Positions 1 to 10,188 of a stretch of DNA of 59,884 bases are shown here, piece by piece; the stretch's first letter is position 1, and each line of letters opens with the position of its first letter. The stretch comes from CAYSPT01 sp964432985 (GTDB lineage Bacteria > Muiribacteriota > CAYSPT01): the NCBI GenBank assembly GCA_964432985.1, contig CAYSPT010000033.1, positions 1 through 59,884 on the forward strand, read 5' to 3'. The notes under the pieces are model-generated. The model ran no database searches, was not told the DNA's origin, and saw only the letters and a program-made list of their open reading frames with translations. A program made the position numbers and the translations under genes.

Positions 1-2
1 CC

Positions 3-782
3 TTCAAGGTGGAGAACGGCGGCGACGAGATCTTCGGTATGGCGGACCGTTTCGGCCTCTACAATGAGGTGTACGGCGACAACATCAACGGGACCCGGAT
101 TGCCAAGACTGACGACTACGTCATCAACGTGACCGATCCCGACAACCTGGAAGCCGTCATCAGGGCGAACCTGGGCAACCGCTCCACGGAGTTCGACTCC
201 ACCAACTCGAACTACGCGCTCACCCACAGCGGGATTGACCCCGACCTGGCCGGTGACGAGTCGGCTACCGCCGGCGGTATCGCCGGGATCAGCTTCACCC
301 TGGAGGAGATCCAGATGAAGGGCGTGTACGCCTTTGCCGTGCACGACCACTTCTCCATCCTGGCGGAATCCGGATCGCTCACGCTGCAGGTCGGACCCAA
401 CGAGGGTGTCGACCACCGGGTGACGTTCTCGGTTGATGACATGGGGACCCAGGCACTCGGTATCACCGGCGGTACGCTGGACGTGTCCACCCAGGGCGCG
501 GCCTTCGACGTCATCGACGCCGGGACCATCGACGAAGCGATCAACCGGGTGTCCAAGCAGAGAGGTAAACTCGGCGCCGTTCAGAACAGGCTCGAGCATA
601 CCATCAAGAACCTGGGCGTAACCAAGGAGAACCTGCAAGGTTCCGAGTCCAGGATCAGAGACGCAGACATGGCCAAGGAGATGATGGAATTCACCAAGTT
701 CCAGATCATGCTGCAGGCCGGCACGGCGATGTTGGCGCAAGCCAATACCATCCCGCAGTCGGTACTCCAGCTGCTGGGGTAG
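3..782 (+). CDS. fliC: Flagellin, C-terminal part (5' end outside window)
   Basis: The frame is open at the left edge, so this is the C-terminal ~259 residues of a flagellin, the secreted subunit of the flagellar filament. The last ~80 residues are the conserved D1/D0 helices, recognisable from segments such as NRLEHTIKNL, SRIRDADMAKEM and the end TIPQSVLQLLG. The part before it is the variable surface domain. It heads a filament cluster (flaG, fliD, fliS downstream). It is a different subtype from the two flagellins at 17.8 and 23.1 kb, which have another C-terminus. The variable region could carry glycans, given the MAF gene downstream, but that is inference. Confidence 0.95.
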   Translation, partial: FKVENGGDEIFGMADRFGLYNEVYGDNINGTRIAKTDDYVINVTDPDNLEAVIRANLGNRSTEFDSTNSNYALTHSGIDPDLAGDESATAGGIAGISFTLEEIQMKGVYAFAVHDHFSILAESGSLTLQVGPNEGVDHRVTFSVDDMGTQALGITGGTLDVSTQGAAFDVIDAGTIDEAINRVSKQRGKLGAVQNRLEHTIKNLGVTKENLQGSESRIRDADMAKEMMEFTKFQIMLQAGTAMLAQANTIPQSVLQLLG

Positions 783-840
783 TAGGGTGAGACAAAAGCC
801 ACAAGTCAAGCCCAAACCGGTACTCCAGCTCCTCGGCTAG
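732..840 (+). repeat. Decayed 58-bp duplication of the flagellin 3' end
   Basis: The final bases of the flagellin gene (760-782, encoding VLQLLG and the stop) recur at 818-840 with a few changes, again ending in TAG. The sequence before each copy also aligns loosely. The period is 58 bp, so the second copy is not a continuation of the reading frame. Confidence 0.7.
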
Positions 841-851
841 TCGAGCACATA

Positions 852-900
852 ACAGGTTCCGGGCCGGAGGGGTTCGTTCCCCTCCGGTTCCGGGTCCTGT
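852..900 (+). terminator. Strong hairpin after flagellin
   Basis: The core is a perfect 9-bp stem (CCGGAGGGG at 864-872, CCCCTCCGG at 879-887) with loop TTCGTT. It extends through TTCCGGG-type flanks to ACAGG/CCTGT at 852-856 and 896-900. There is no T-run, so it may act as an mRNA-stabilising 3' hairpin for the abundant flagellin transcript rather than as an intrinsic terminator. Confidence 0.6.
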
Positions 901-988
901 GACCTGCTTGCCCAAAATTCCAACAATATAAGGCATTGTACCGGACGGTCCGGTTTGAACGGCAGCCGGACCTGAAAGGATCGACAAC

Positions 989-1138
989 ATGATTTTCCTG
1001 GTGGTGACATTCTTGTTTTTCACCTTCATGCTCTTGCCCGGCAAGCGTCCGGTACCCCAAAAGGTAGCGGTAAGAGCCCAAAAGGTAGCGGTAAGAGCGC
1101 GAAGGTGGAACACAAGGAACAACCAACTGAAGCGATAG
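989..1138 (+). CDS. Small basic membrane peptide (hypothetical)
   Basis: This is a 49-residue open frame starting at ATG 989, eight bases after a purine-rich AAAGGA site (975-980). The first 16 residues are a hydrophobic run (MIFLVVTFLFFTFMLL). The rest is strongly basic and contains a duplicated seven-residue unit (QKVAVRA) from a 21-bp tandem repeat at 1056-1097. A single membrane anchor with a basic cytoplasmic tail is plausible. It lies between flagellin and flaG. No family is recognised, and the RBS and hydrophobic start are the only support for it being a gene. Confidence 0.4.
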   Translation: MIFLVVTFLFFTFMLLPGKRPVPQKVAVRAQKVAVRARRWNTRNNQLKR

Positions 1139-1204
1139 CAGCGATAGCAGTAATCTAAAAAATAAAAAACAAAGATGCATATCTCGTGAAAGGAGGTGTT
1201 ACAG

Positions 1205-1576
1205 ATGAGTGTAGAAGACATCAGGCCCGCCGACATACCTGCTACGGTTGCAGTGTCCTTACCTGCGCTGAAGGATCGGGACCGCTCTTCCACTCCTCCG
1301 CAGGCAGCTCCAAAACCAGAACCGGCTGACAACAGCCAGTCGGCTGCAGTTAGCCTGGCCAATCTCGAGCAGGCTGCAATCAACCTCCAGGAGCTGGCTT
1401 CGAAGTTCAATCGGAAGCTCCATTTCTCGGTCGACAAAAGAATTAACAGAATTTTAGTAAAGATTTTGGACAAAAATACCGATAAAGTAGTTAGGGAACT
1501 TCCTCCTGATGAAATTGTCGACATGGTGGCCCGTCTGAAGGAGTTTATCGGCACCATGTTCGACCGGATGGTGTGA
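1205..1576 (+). CDS. flaG: FlaG family flagellar protein
   Basis: This 123-residue protein has the FlaG pattern: a low-complexity N-terminal third followed by a conserved C-terminal domain, FNRKLHFSVDKR then ILVKILDKNTDKVVRELPP and a final helix. FlaG proteins are encoded next to fliD and influence filament length; the biochemical role is poorly defined. ATG 1205 is chosen because AAAGGAGGTG lies 7 bases upstream, rather than an in-frame start at 1196 inside the RBS. The stop region (1573-1640) is partly repeated: GGTGTGAGGA occurs twice around the stop codon. Confidence 0.9.
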   Translation: MSVEDIRPADIPATVAVSLPALKDRDRSSTPPQAAPKPEPADNSQSAAVSLANLEQAAINLQELASKFNRKLHFSVDKRINRILVKILDKNTDKVVRELPPDEIVDMVARLKEFIGTMFDRMV

Positions 1577-1737
1577 GGACTATGTCCTCATTGGTGTGAG
1601 GAAGTGCACCCTCTATGAGGATGGGCCCTCATTGTATCCGGTGAAACATACGATAAAAATATATAGGCAGTAGCGCCATGTAAACATGGCAGTGCGCCAG
1701 GAAACACAATGGCGGAAAGAGGAGAGGAGAGGAGTCT

Positions 1738-4700
1738 ATGGCGGAAAGCACATTCCAGATAGGCGGAATCATGTCGGGGCTCGACACAAATGCCCTGATA
1801 GACGCCATAATGGCCCTTGAGCGAAGACCCCAGGACCAGATGGTGGAAGAGCACGGACAGGCCATTATGAAGCAGGAGCTCCTGCAAACGGTGCAGGCCA
1901 ATATGCTCGTGTTGCAGGGAGCCGCTTCTTCCATCGGTAATGCATCCACCTTCAGCACCTACGATATCATTTCCACCCTGGAATCCGTGGCCACCGCTAC
2001 GGCGGGAAAGGGCGCGGTTGAGGGGGCATACGAGCTCTCCGTGCACCAGCTGGCCCAGGCCACCAAGGTGCAGAGCAACTTCTTTGTCCGGGGACAGGAA
2101 GGCGTTTCCTCCGGGGGAGGACTGAATCTAGGCGCCGCCTGGAACCTGGCCGGTTTTTCATCTGCTATCGACACGTCCCGGTTCATCAATATCGAGATGG
2201 AAGACGGGCGTTCGGCCAATTTCTCGCTGGACCAGGTGTCCCGTAAAAAGCAGTACGGAAGCTCCGGCGTCGTATCCTCCGGGGCGGGGATCAACCTGGG
2301 CGCCGCCTGGGATTCGGCCGGTTTCGCCCTGGCGCCCGACGATACGGGGTCCATTACCATTGCCACCTCCGGCGGTGTGTCCCGTACCTTCGACCTCTCC
2401 ACCATGGTGCGGGACTACGGCGCCACGTCCTATGTCAGCTCGGCGCCGGTCACCACCGGCGGCAAGGTGGACACCACCAAAAAGTGGGACTCGGCCGGCC
2501 TGGCCACCGTTCCCACCGATGACGGCAGCATCACCATCACCATGGACAACGGCGACTCGGAGACCTTCCAGATTCAGAACAACGAGAGTATCGAGGATTT
2601 CCTGGACAGGGTCAACTCCAGCGACATCGTCGAGGTAACCCTGAGCTACGACTACAACGACGACACCTTCCGGATCAACAGCGACACCGGTGAGAAGTTC
2701 ACCATCTCAGAGGACGGCACCACCGGATTTTTCACCGCCGTGAGCATCGACACCGCTCCTCCTGCGCAGGAAACGGGCTACGAGACCGTCCAGGGATTCA
2801 TGGACGCGGTCAACGCCGACACCGCCCTGGGGGTGGAGCTTTCATATGACGCAGTTTCCGACACCTTCTCCCTGCGGAGCCTGAAAGACGAGACCCTGAC
2901 GCTGTCGGAGACCGGGACCACGGGATTCTTCGAGGCCGCCGAAATCGACCTGGACCCGCTCGAGCAGAGCTCCGGCACGGTCCAGGCCTTCCTGGACGCG
3001 GTCAACACATCCTCCGACGTGAGCGTGAGGATAGAGTACGACGCCGCCTCGGACAGCTTTTCCGCCTACTCCCTGGACGGCCAGTTGTTCACCCTGACCG
3101 AAAGCGGATCCGGGGGATTCCTGGACGCATCCGGGCTGAAATCCACCCTTTCAAGCGAAAACGAGGTGGTGGACGGGGCCGGCACCCTGGACCTGAACGC
3201 CTCCTTCGCCGACGCAGGATTCTTCGAGGAACCCGAAGGCCTGGTGAGCATCAACGGTTACACTTTCGACCTGGGGGCCTACTCCACCGTGCAGGAGTTC
3301 ATGGACGCGGTAAACACCAACCAGTACATCGACGTGACCCTGACCTACGATGACACCACCGACCGGTTCAACCTGGTTAACAACGTGGCCGGGGAGACAC
3401 TGGAGCTCGAGGAGTCAACGGACGGGTTTTTCACCCAGGCCAACATCAACATGGAGAATATCTGGCGCACCAACCCCTCCGCCAAGCTCAAGGACGCCCA
3501 CTTCCGCGAAGACATCCAGGAAGGGTCCGAATTCAGGATAAACGGCGTCAGCTTCGTGGTGGCCACCGGGGTGGACACCATGGCCAGCATCGTTCAAGAG
3601 ATTAACCAGAGCGACGCCGGTGTCACGGCTTTCTTCGACCAGGAGCGAAACGCCCTGGTGCTCAACGCCGACGAGACGGGGAACAAATCCATTTCCCTCA
3701 CCGAGGTGTCCGGCAACTTCCTCTCGGCGGTCATGCTGAAGGATTCCGCCTCGGACAATGTCGGGGTGCTCGAAATGGGGCAGGACGCCAAGTTCAGACT
3801 GAACGGGGCGGAGCTGACTTCGGACGTAAACACCTACAAGTATAACGGTCTTACCTTCAACCTCAATGGCGAGGGGACCACGGTCATCAACGCCAACCTG
3901 AACGTGGACGTGGCCGTGAACTCCATCGAAAACTTCATCAAGGCCTACAACGACGCTATCGGCTACATCAAGGAAAAGCTCTCGGAGAAGACCATCTTCA
4001 ATCCCGCCACCGACGAGCAGAAAAAGATGGGGCTGTTGAACTCCAACATGTCGCTTATCTCCATCGAGGACTCCCTGCGCGAGCTGGTGGGGGGCAAGGT
4101 CGAGGGCGCACCGGACGAGTTCAACGACCTGACGGATGTGGGTATTACCACCGGGGCGGTGGGAAGCAGCATCGAGCGTATCATATCCGGCAAGCTGTCC
4201 TTCGATGCGGACGTGTTCAGGGACAAGTTCGCCGCCGACCCCGAAGCGGTCATGGAGCTGTTCACCAAGATCACCGAACGGGAGGAAAGCGAGAGCCCGG
4301 TTGGATCCATCAACGGATCGAACAAGTTGTTCACGCTCCGAAAAGAGAACGTCACTCCCGGCGCCTACGCGCAGGTAGTGGCTGACGGACAGGCGCTTTC
4401 CCGGGTGTGGGGGACCACGTCGCCCGGGGAAGGGGAGTACCGTATCGACGTGGCCAGCGGGACGATGCTGCTGGGCGAGGCTCCCACGGACAGCGTCAGC
4501 GTAACCTACACGCACAACCTGGAGTACGGGCCGCTCATGGGCCTGGGCTCGCGTCTCGAGGCTATCCTGAAGCGGGCGACCGACGCCGGTAACGGTATCC
4601 TCGAATCAGAGGTCCAGACACTGGAGGACCAGAAAGTAGACCTGGTGACCCGTATCGACCAGATGGAATACCAGCTGCAGCTCAAAGAATCCCGTCTCTG

Positions 4701-4812
4701 GGAAAAGTACTCCTTCATGGAGAACGCCCTGGCGGAGATGGAGCAGGACAGCCAGTACCTGCTGGCCTCGATCAACTCGCTTCAGGGCAACAGCAGCAGT
4801 AAAAAGAAGTAG
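1738..4812 (+). CDS. fliD: Flagellar filament cap protein FliD, repeat-expanded
   Basis: FliD caps the growing filament and folds exported flagellin. The N-terminal domain (about residues 3-105; IGGIMSGLDTNALIDAIM) and the C-terminal domain (about 680-1010, ending in a coiled coil with VDLVTRIDQMEYQLQ) are canonical. At 1024 residues it is more than twice the length of the E. coli protein. The extra length is internal repeats. Three copies of a unit containing GAAWNLAGF/GAAWDSAGF/WDSAGL lie near 123, 180 and 232. Five copies of the flagellin-hook IN-type motif (FMDAVN...VELSYD...TTGFFEA) lie near 285, 351, 416, 518 and 615. Start ATG 1738 follows GGAGAGGAG. Such expansion suggests a long solvent-exposed leg region, possibly matched to large flagellins. 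Confidence 0.95.
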   Translation: MAESTFQIGGIMSGLDTNALIDAIMALERRPQDQMVEEHGQAIMKQELLQTVQANMLVLQGAASSIGNASTFSTYDIISTLESVATATAGKGAVEGAYELSVHQLAQATKVQSNFFVRGQEGVSSGGGLNLGAAWNLAGFSSAIDTSRFINIEMEDGRSANFSLDQVSRKKQYGSSGVVSSGAGINLGAAWDSAGFALAPDDTGSITIATSGGVSRTFDLSTMVRDYGATSYVSSAPVTTGGKVDTTKKWDSAGLATVPTDDGSITITMDNGDSETFQIQNNESIEDFLDRVNSSDIVEVTLSYDYNDDTFRINSDTGEKFTISEDGTTGFFTAVSIDTAPPAQETGYETVQGFMDAVNADTALGVELSYDAVSDTFSLRSLKDETLTLSETGTTGFFEAAEIDLDPLEQSSGTVQAFLDAVNTSSDVSVRIEYDAASDSFSAYSLDGQLFTLTESGSGGFLDASGLKSTLSSENEVVDGAGTLDLNASFADAGFFEEPEGLVSINGYTFDLGAYSTVQEFMDAVNTNQYIDVTLTYDDTTDRFNLVNNVAGETLELEESTDGFFTQANINMENIWRTNPSAKLKDAHFREDIQEGSEFRINGVSFVVATGVDTMASIVQEINQSDAGVTAFFDQERNALVLNADETGNKSISLTEVSGNFLSAVMLKDSASDNVGVLEMGQDAKFRLNGAELTSDVNTYKYNGLTFNLNGEGTTVINANLNVDVAVNSIENFIKAYNDAIGYIKEKLSEKTIFNPATDEQKKMGLLNSNMSLISIEDSLRELVGGKVEGAPDEFNDLTDVGITTGAVGSSIERIISGKLSFDADVFRDKFAADPEAVMELFTKITEREESESPVGSINGSNKLFTLRKENVTPGAYAQVVADGQALSRVWGTTSPGEGEYRIDVASGTMLLGEAPTDSVSVTYTHNLEYGPLMGLGSRLEAILKRATDAGNGILESEVQTLEDQKVDLVTRIDQMEYQLQLKESRLWEKYSFMENALAEMEQDSQYLLASINSLQGNSSSKKK

Positions 4813-4835
4813 ATGACAGGAAGGATGAGAAACAG

Positions 4836-5318
4836 ATGAATGAGGCCGCTGGTAGTATAATTGCCGGAGCCCAGGGCGGTCTGCAGGAAACCCGTGCCGA
4901 AGAAGTGCAGGATCCCCGGAGTGTGGCCCAGGAAGCCCTTGCTCTGTTACCGGAATTTACCTCACAGATGGATGAAGCCCTGGCCGACGTGGTTGATATG
5001 CTCAGGGTCCGGAAAGAGCAGGAAGCCATGGAACGCTTTGCGTTGCTCACCCAGGACCTGTACTGGCTCGACCTGGTTTTCACCACCCTGGATTCCATAC
5101 TCGGCCTCGACCTCGACGCCCTGGCAGTGTCAGGCTCAAACGCCCTGGACCACCGGGCCCGCCTGATTACCGTTCTGGAAGAGATCATGGTGTCCATCGA
5201 ATCACGGGATTACATCCTGCTGGCCGACCTGCTGGAGTACGAGTTGAGAGAAGAAATCATCTTCTGGCAGCAGATGGCCCCCGACCTGATCATGGAAGCC
5301 AACCGCCCTCTTCATTAA
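4836..5318 (+). CDS. Small helical flagellar-cluster protein (possible chaperone)
   Basis: This 160-residue, acidic, predicted all-helical protein has no signal peptide. It lies 23 bp after fliD and shares its direction. The C-terminal third contains SRDYILLADLLEYELRE. I associate a DYxLLADLLEYEL-type motif with small proteins found beside fliD, maf and fliS in clostridial and deltaproteobacterial motility loci, but I cannot confirm a family. Position and size would fit a FliT- or FliS-like export chaperone or a modification partner; that is inference. Confidence 0.6.
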   Translation: MNEAAGSIIAGAQGGLQETRAEEVQDPRSVAQEALALLPEFTSQMDEALADVVDMLRVRKEQEAMERFALLTQDLYWLDLVFTTLDSILGLDLDALAVSGSNALDHRARLITVLEEIMVSIESRDYILLADLLEYELREEIIFWQQMAPDLIMEANRPLH

Positions 5319-5370
5319 GGTCAGGTCTTAAATCTTGATATTTTTTTAATTTTACTGGCTGTTTCGGTCA

Positions 5371-5396
5371 GGCCGCCTGTAAGGCGGCTTGTTTAT
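5371..5396 (+). terminator. Hairpin upstream of MAF gene
   Basis: GCCGCC (5372-5377) and GGCGGC (5383-5388) form a stem with loop TGTAA, followed by TTGTTTAT. It separates the fliD block from the MAF gene. Just upstream, GGTCAGGTCTTAAAT (from 5322) resembles half of the REP palindrome at 36217. Confidence 0.5.
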
Positions 5397-5423
5397 TGAT
5401 AAAACCTTTGTAAGGAGACTGGT

Positions 5424-7151
5424 GTGGAGAACGTGACTGTGAAGGTGATTGCGGCGCGCTGCGGGGATCCGACTTTGCGGGCCGTGCTCGGCGGCCAGCA
5501 GGTCATGATCCACAGTCGCTACGATCCCCGCCGTGAAGCTTCCCGGCAGGTTGAAGCCAGTGGCATCGTGCCCGGCTGCCGGGTGGTGGTGTGTGGAGCC
5601 GGACTGGGATACGTGCTCGAAAGCCTGTCGGCGGTCAGAGGAAAGACGGGGAACATCTCGGTGCTCGTTCTGGAGCCGGTGGCGGCTTTCCATCACCTGC
5701 TCGAACAGCGGCCCGGAGACCTCCGCATCCTGGGAGCGGGGGAAAACGACCTTCCTTCCTGGATAACCGTGTGCCGGGGCAGCGTTGACGAGCTCATGTC
5801 CCGCGCCAGGCAGTTCCTGGCCCACACGTCGCCGTCCCTGGTGAGGGTCATCACCAATCCCGGTTACCAGCGGGTGGCGCCTGCGTGCATGGACCGGCTG
5901 ACAGCCGGGATCTACCAGCGCATTCTCTACGAGGGGATGAACCTGATGACCGGATTTCTCCAGGGGATGCGCGGATTCTGGAACGTGGCCCGCAACGCCG
6001 ATGCGGTGGCCGGCCAACCGGGAGTCAAGGAGCTGTTCGATCTGTGCCGGGGAGTGCCGGCCGCGGTGGTGTCGGTAGGACCTTCCCTGGATCACAATGC
6101 ACCCGTACTCAAAAAACTCCGGGACCGGATGCTCATCGTGGCTGTTGACGGAGCCTTGAAACCGCTGCTGGGGTGGGGGATCAAACCGCACCTGGTGGTC
6201 GCCGCCGACGAGAATCCCGGTAACGTGAGGAAATTTACCGATCTCGGCCCCCTGGACGATGTCTCTCTGGCCGCGGTTCCCTCGGTGGACCACGGCGTGT
6301 TCGAAAACTTCCAGGGTCCCGTTTTCCTGGCGCACAATTCGTTTCCGGCCGGTTTATGGCTGAAGATGATGGGAGTGCGGCTGGGGACGGTGAGCGGCTG
6401 GGGAAGTGTGGCCACCTCCGCGTTTGATCTGTGTACCCGAATGGGCGCCGATCCGATTGTCTTTTTCGGACAGGACTGCTCCTATTCCCGGTGGAAGATA
6501 TACGGGCGCGGCCAGGGCGTCGAAGAATTGTGGAGCGCCGACTTGAGCCGGTACCACACCCTGGAGAAGAAAAACCTGGACACCGTGCTCGCCAGCGGAT
6601 TCCAGTGGGAGCGGGACCTGAACGGCCGGCAGATCCCTTCGGCCATGAAAATGGCCGCCTACCGGGATTACCTGGCCGGAATGATCCGGGATTCGGGACG
6701 TAACGTCATCAACGCCAGCGAGGAGGGCATCCTGTTCGGACCGGGTGTCGTCACCATGGAAGCGGCCTCCCTGGTGGACCGGTTCCAACCGCTTGGCCGC
6801 GATCTGGCTGCGATGGTGCAGGAACGCCACCGGCAGGGAGCAGCGGTTGGGCGCGAGCAGTTGGAAACAGGGCTCAATAGTTGTGCCCGGGAAATAGAAA
6901 CATTACTTGAGGCACTCGAACAGAGCGGTAGCATATCCCGGTCTTCTCTGCAGAACGTGGTGAACAATCCGTTGGTCGACTTGATGATGGGGCCGACGGT
7001 ACGGCTTCTGCTGGAAGGTCCCCTGGCTTCCGGGGAACCTTCGGAAAACCACCTGGCGTTTTTACGAAAGGGACTTGAAGAAGGTCGTGATGTTACCAGG
7101 CAGGCGCTGGCGCAACTGGAAGGGGGCAGTCCGTGTATTCCCGCAACTTGA
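5424..7151 (+). CDS. MAF/DUF115 motility-associated protein
   Basis: This 575-residue protein of the 6-hydroxymethylpterin pyrophosphokinase MptE-like family (PF01973) is also known as a motility accessory factor (MAF). These cytoplasmic proteins sit in flagellar loci and transfer nonulosonic-acid-type sugars to flagellin. The N-terminal Rossmann-like segment (VVVCGAGLGYVLESL, about residue 55) and the central MptE-like core (VSVGPSLDHN, VAVDGALKPLL, FFGQDCSY) are visible. Start GTG 5424 follows TAAGGAG at 5411. The C-terminal end overlaps the leader of fliS. No sialic- or pseudaminic-acid biosynthesis genes are in the window, so the donor sugar is unknown. Confidence 0.9.
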   Translation: MENVTVKVIAARCGDPTLRAVLGGQQVMIHSRYDPRREASRQVEASGIVPGCRVVVCGAGLGYVLESLSAVRGKTGNISVLVLEPVAAFHHLLEQRPGDLRILGAGENDLPSWITVCRGSVDELMSRARQFLAHTSPSLVRVITNPGYQRVAPACMDRLTAGIYQRILYEGMNLMTGFLQGMRGFWNVARNADAVAGQPGVKELFDLCRGVPAAVVSVGPSLDHNAPVLKKLRDRMLIVAVDGALKPLLGWGIKPHLVVAADENPGNVRKFTDLGPLDDVSLAAVPSVDHGVFENFQGPVFLAHNSFPAGLWLKMMGVRLGTVSGWGSVATSAFDLCTRMGADPIVFFGQDCSYSRWKIYGRGQGVEELWSADLSRYHTLEKKNLDTVLASGFQWERDLNGRQIPSAMKMAAYRDYLAGMIRDSGRNVINASEEGILFGPGVVTMEAASLVDRFQPLGRDLAAMVQERHRQGAAVGREQLETGLNSCAREIETLLEALEQSGSISRSSLQNVVNNPLVDLMMGPTVRLLLEGPLASGEPSENHLAFLRKGLEEGRDVTRQALAQLEGGSPCIPAT

Positions 7152-7219
7152 TTAAGGAAAATCAACATGGTACAATAAACGAACCTAGTGCTCAGGGGGG
7201 AGCATCGATTGGAGCAGTC

Positions 7220-7839
<620 letters not shown>

Positions 7840-7845
7840 CCTGCC

Positions 7846-9591
7846 ATGATATCCCTGTGTATGATTGTCCGTGACGAAGAGGACAATCTTCCCAGGTGTC
7901 TCGACTCGGTGAAGGATATCGTGGATGAAATCATCATTGTCGATACCGGCTCCGAGGACCGCACCGTGGAGATCGCCGAGAGCTACGGCGCGAAGATATA
8001 TCACCACCCCTGGGAGGGAAGCTTCAGCGGCTCGAGGAACCACTCGCTCGAGTATGCCACCGGGAAGTGGATTTTGATTCTCGACGCCGATGAGACCATA
8101 CCTCGGGAAGAGCATTCCAAGATTCGGGCGCTGCTTGAAAACAGCACCCACGACGGGTACTACTTTCTCAACCTCCAGCTGAGCGATTCGGCCGGAGCGG
8201 TGGCCGCCCAGCACTACAATCTGCGTCTATTCAAAAACGGGTTGGGAGTGCGGTATGAAGGCCGGGTCCACAACCAGCCGAACCTCGACGAAGACCGGAT
8301 CTCCTGCACTGATATCCGTCTCCTTCATTACGGTTACGTCAAGGGTTATGCCAAGAAACAGCAGAAGTACGAGCGTTCGGCCGCCTTGCTCAAACGGGAG
8401 CTTCAGCTCGATCCCGAGGCGCACCATTACCGGTTTCATCTGGGTTCGCTCTACCATTTGATGGGTAAGCACGACGAAGCACGGGAACATTTGCTCATAG
8501 CTGCTGAAAAAAACGAGAATCTCAAGTACCGGGCAAAATCATACTTGATACTGGGCTACATGTGTTTCCAGGATAACGATCTTGAGGAAGCGATCCCCTA
8601 TTGTGACCGGGCTGTCGAGGTGGTCCCGGGCTACTGCATCGCGCGGTTCCTCAGGGCGGAAGCCATGCGTCTACTCGGTAATCCGGGCGAAGCCGCCCGG
8701 GCTTTCAGGGATATCATCCGGACACCGGTTCAACCGCTCGATCCGTACTACGATCTCAAGGAAAACCGTGAAATCAGGGAGCTTTCCGCCCCCTGGAGAC
8801 TGAATCTCTGCCATTGGGACCTGGGGGAAAAAGAAGAGGGACTCGAAGGGCTGCGGCGCCTGACGAGCAAGACCACTGCCAAGGTCTGGCAGGTGTGTCT
8901 GGATCTGGGAATGCTGCTCTTCAACGACGGCCGCAACAAGGAAGCGGCCCGGTGGTTCCACGAGACGCTTGCCCGGCAGCCCGGCAGCTTCAATGCCCAT
9001 CTCCATCTCGGCCTGATCCACCTGAGTCAGGGTGACGAAACCGCCGGAGAACGGGAGATTCTCCAGGCGCTCGAATTGGCTCCCGAGGAGCCATCGGTCC
9101 TGTTGAACACCGCCGGTTTGCGGGCGCACCAGAACAACCATGAAGAAGCCGCGGCACTTCTGGACAGGTTGCTGGAGCAGTTCCCCGATAATACGGATGC
9201 CCTGTACAACAAGGCGCTTTCCCTGGAGAAGCTCGGCCGCGTACAGGAATGCGAGGAGTGCTACCGCCGGCTTTCAAGAATCATGCCCGATAACCTGGTC
9301 CTGTTCGACCGGTGGGCCGGTTTCTGCCAGCGCAGCGGCCGCTTCGAGCGGGTCCCGCATTTGCTCGGAAGAGCGTTGCGTCTCGACGGGAGCCGTTTTG
9401 ATCTCCGTCTGCGCCGGGCGCGGGCGCTGCTCGAGCTGTCCCGGTTACGAAACAGTCTCCGTTACCTCAAGGAAGCCTCCGCGGAAGTTGCCCGTATCCT
9501 GGAAAGCGGTTCCGAGGAATCCGCCGCGGCGGCGCAGCTTCTGGAGGAAATCCGCCACCAGGCGGTCTCGTCCCCGGATCCTTCGAAGTGA
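7846..9591 (+). CDS. Family 2 glycosyltransferase with TPR repeats
   Basis: The 581-residue protein begins with a GT-A domain (residues 1-~230: MISLCMIVRDEEDNLPRCL, IIIVDTGSEDRT, DADET as the DxD-type metal/nucleotide-sugar site). About 330 residues of tetratricopeptide-like helices follow (for example LGSLYHLMGKHDEAREHL, HLHLGLIHLSQGDETAGE). This architecture is widespread in bacteria and often glycosylates surface proteins or peptides. It starts 6 bp after fliS, so it is probably co-transcribed with the filament genes, and flagellin or FliD is a reasonable acceptor (inference). Confidence 0.85.
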   Translation: MISLCMIVRDEEDNLPRCLDSVKDIVDEIIIVDTGSEDRTVEIAESYGAKIYHHPWEGSFSGSRNHSLEYATGKWILILDADETIPREEHSKIRALLENSTHDGYYFLNLQLSDSAGAVAAQHYNLRLFKNGLGVRYEGRVHNQPNLDEDRISCTDIRLLHYGYVKGYAKKQQKYERSAALLKRELQLDPEAHHYRFHLGSLYHLMGKHDEAREHLLIAAEKNENLKYRAKSYLILGYMCFQDNDLEEAIPYCDRAVEVVPGYCIARFLRAEAMRLLGNPGEAARAFRDIIRTPVQPLDPYYDLKENREIRELSAPWRLNLCHWDLGEKEEGLEGLRRLTSKTTAKVWQVCLDLGMLLFNDGRNKEAARWFHETLARQPGSFNAHLHLGLIHLSQGDETAGEREILQALELAPEEPSVLLNTAGLRAHQNNHEEAAALLDRLLEQFPDNTDALYNKALSLEKLGRVQECEECYRRLSRIMPDNLVLFDRWAGFCQRSGRFERVPHLLGRALRLDGSRFDLRLRRARALLELSRLRNSLRYLKEASAEVARILESGSEESAAAAQLLEEIRHQAVSSPDPSK

Positions 9592-9813
9592 GCACAATCC
9601 GCGACCTACGTCCTCTTTCAGAGATACCTGTCCGCTTGATTATCGCAAAATCCGTCGCGCAGAAAAAGTGTTGAACCGGGCAAAGTTTTTTCTTAATCAC
9701 TTGCGGATGGAGGGGGACTGGAGTAGAGTGGAATATGCTTTTTGGGGGGAATTGCGCGGATCGGTTGTGAGGCAAGGGGACCAAAAAGCCTTGGTATCAG
9801 GAGGAGGTACACT

Positions 9814-10179
9814 ATGTTTTGCCCGGAATGCAGGGCTGAGTACAGAGAAGGTTACACCGTCTGTTCGGACTGCAAAGTCGACCTTGTTGCGGAGCTGGAG
9901 CCGGAGCCCGAAACCGAATATGTTGAACTGGTTACCCTGATGTCCACCGGTGATAAAGCGCTGGCGGCAGTGGTGGAGTCGGTTCTTTTATCAGCCGGGA
10001 TTACCTATTATGTCGCCGGCGCCTACAGTGCCGCCGGACGGCTCGACATCGCCAACCCTTTTGTAGAAAAGGTCAAGATCCACGTGCATCCCGAAGATCT
10101 CGAGGACGCCCAGGCGCTGTTGACCGACATGGAAGAGGCAGACACCACGTACGAGAACATCCCCGACGAGCTGGAGTAA
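9814..10179 (+). CDS. Zinc-ribbon / DUF2007-like protein
   Basis: This 121-residue protein has an N-terminal four-cysteine ribbon (FCPECRAEYREGYTVCSDC: Cys 3, 6, 16, 19) followed by a domain resembling the putative signal-transducing DUF2007 fold (VVESVLLSAGITYYV ... VKIHVHPEDLEDAQALL). ATG 9814 is preceded by AGGAGGAGG. The 222 bases upstream (9592-9813) hold no gene I can support. It is the first gene of a tight run of four. The function is unknown; the zinc ribbon suggests a regulatory or adaptor role. Confidence 0.75.
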   Translation: MFCPECRAEYREGYTVCSDCKVDLVAELEPEPETEYVELVTLMSTGDKALAAVVESVLLSAGITYYVAGAYSAAGRLDIANPFVEKVKIHVHPEDLEDAQALLTDMEEADTTYENIPDELE

Positions 10180-10188
10180 TCACGTACA

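Noticed and set aside
3415..4515. A 366-residue minus-strand frame
   Set aside because: Antisense shadow of the fliD C-terminal half.
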